From contig JAVJSD010000094.1 of the NCBI GenBank assembly GCA_040219575.1, positions 5,943 to 69,942 of the forward strand: a stretch of DNA of 64,000 bases, given 5' to 3'. The notes beneath the pieces were generated by a model, which saw only the letters and a list, made by a program, of their open reading frames with translations, was not told where the DNA came from and did not search any database. Position numbers and translations under genes: made by a program. Origin of the DNA: JAVJSD01 sp040219575 (GTDB lineage Bacteria; Planctomycetota; Planctomycetia; Pirellulales; Pirellulaceae). Positions 63,877 to 64,000 of this stretch are shown in pieces (the stretch's first letter is position 1; every line of letters starts with the position of its first letter).

Positions 63877-64000
63877 GGGTGAGTTGAGGTCAACCCTGGT
63901 TTGACGTTTTTTCGCAATTTGTTTTTGAGTTCAATGGCGCCGGTTGGTTGGGCTTTCGTCGGAGCCGATCATCGGTCGCTCGCCCCGTCACGCCGACGGA

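Overview
GC-rich chromosomal DNA from a planctomycete, most likely of the Pirellulales type. The lineage call rests on gene content: two DUF1501 proteins, a DUF1549/DUF1553 cytochrome-like protein, a Tat-exported Gfo/Idh/MocA oxidoreductase, a ThuA protein, a sulfatase, a giant secreted PQQ-type beta-propeller, a pre-peptidase C-terminal (PPC) protein, small NPYQSP-type membrane proteins and an LEERELMA-type N-terminus on an RTX protein. No rRNA, tRNA, CRISPR array, phage, integrase or transposase gene was seen.

Layout. 1-9 kb (mostly minus strand): a clipped CDS at the left edge, ergothioneine genes egtB-egtD, rnpA-yidD with overlapping stop and start, a secreted esterase, an extended SDR and glyS. 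9-16 kb (plus): secreted PPC protein, exported unknown protein, small membrane protein, a Lys/Ala-rich histone H1-like protein and a HEAT-like protein. 16-20.4 kb: a stress-type group (YbaK-like deacylase, CBS-pair protein, universal stress protein), a lipoprotein hydrolase and three small proteins. 20.7-26.6 kb: a UbiB/ABC1 kinase broken by a frameshift, a secreted methyltransferase-like/PQQ propeller fusion and a CYTH-like protein. 26.9-32.9 kb (minus): a two-haem PD40/cytochrome protein resembling hydrazine synthase alpha, an unknown protein, a secreted esterase and a lone FAD subunit of the xanthine dehydrogenase family. 33-41 kb: D-aminoacylase-type amidohydrolase, Gfo/Idh/MocA protein, unknown protein, FKBP/SlyD lipoprotein with zwf, and DUF1501. 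41-48 kb (minus): exported Ig-like protein, four-PAS histidine kinase and amylosucrase. 48-64 kb: sialidase, sulfatase, OPT transporter, unknown membrane protein, smpB, RTX protein, GH32-like protein, DUF1553-like fragment, DUF1549/DUF1553, DUF1501 and ThuA.

The metabolic theme is breakdown of complex, sulfated or sialylated glycans and sugar handling by exported enzymes, with ordinary housekeeping genes (glyS, rnpA, smpB, zwf) scattered among them.

The most interesting signal lies between the genes. Several palindrome families share a GTAG foot followed by a hairpin, often paired head to head so that a unit begins GTAG and ends CTAC. This is the signature of REP/BIME sequences mobilised by REP-associated tyrosine transposases. 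Some of these feet supply the TAG stop codons of neighbouring genes, and one composite unit sits in frame inside the haem protein gene. A separate 139-bp element with perfect 23-bp terminal inverted repeats occurs twice, and its 55-bp core is flipped relative to its flanks, which points to inversion between the arms.
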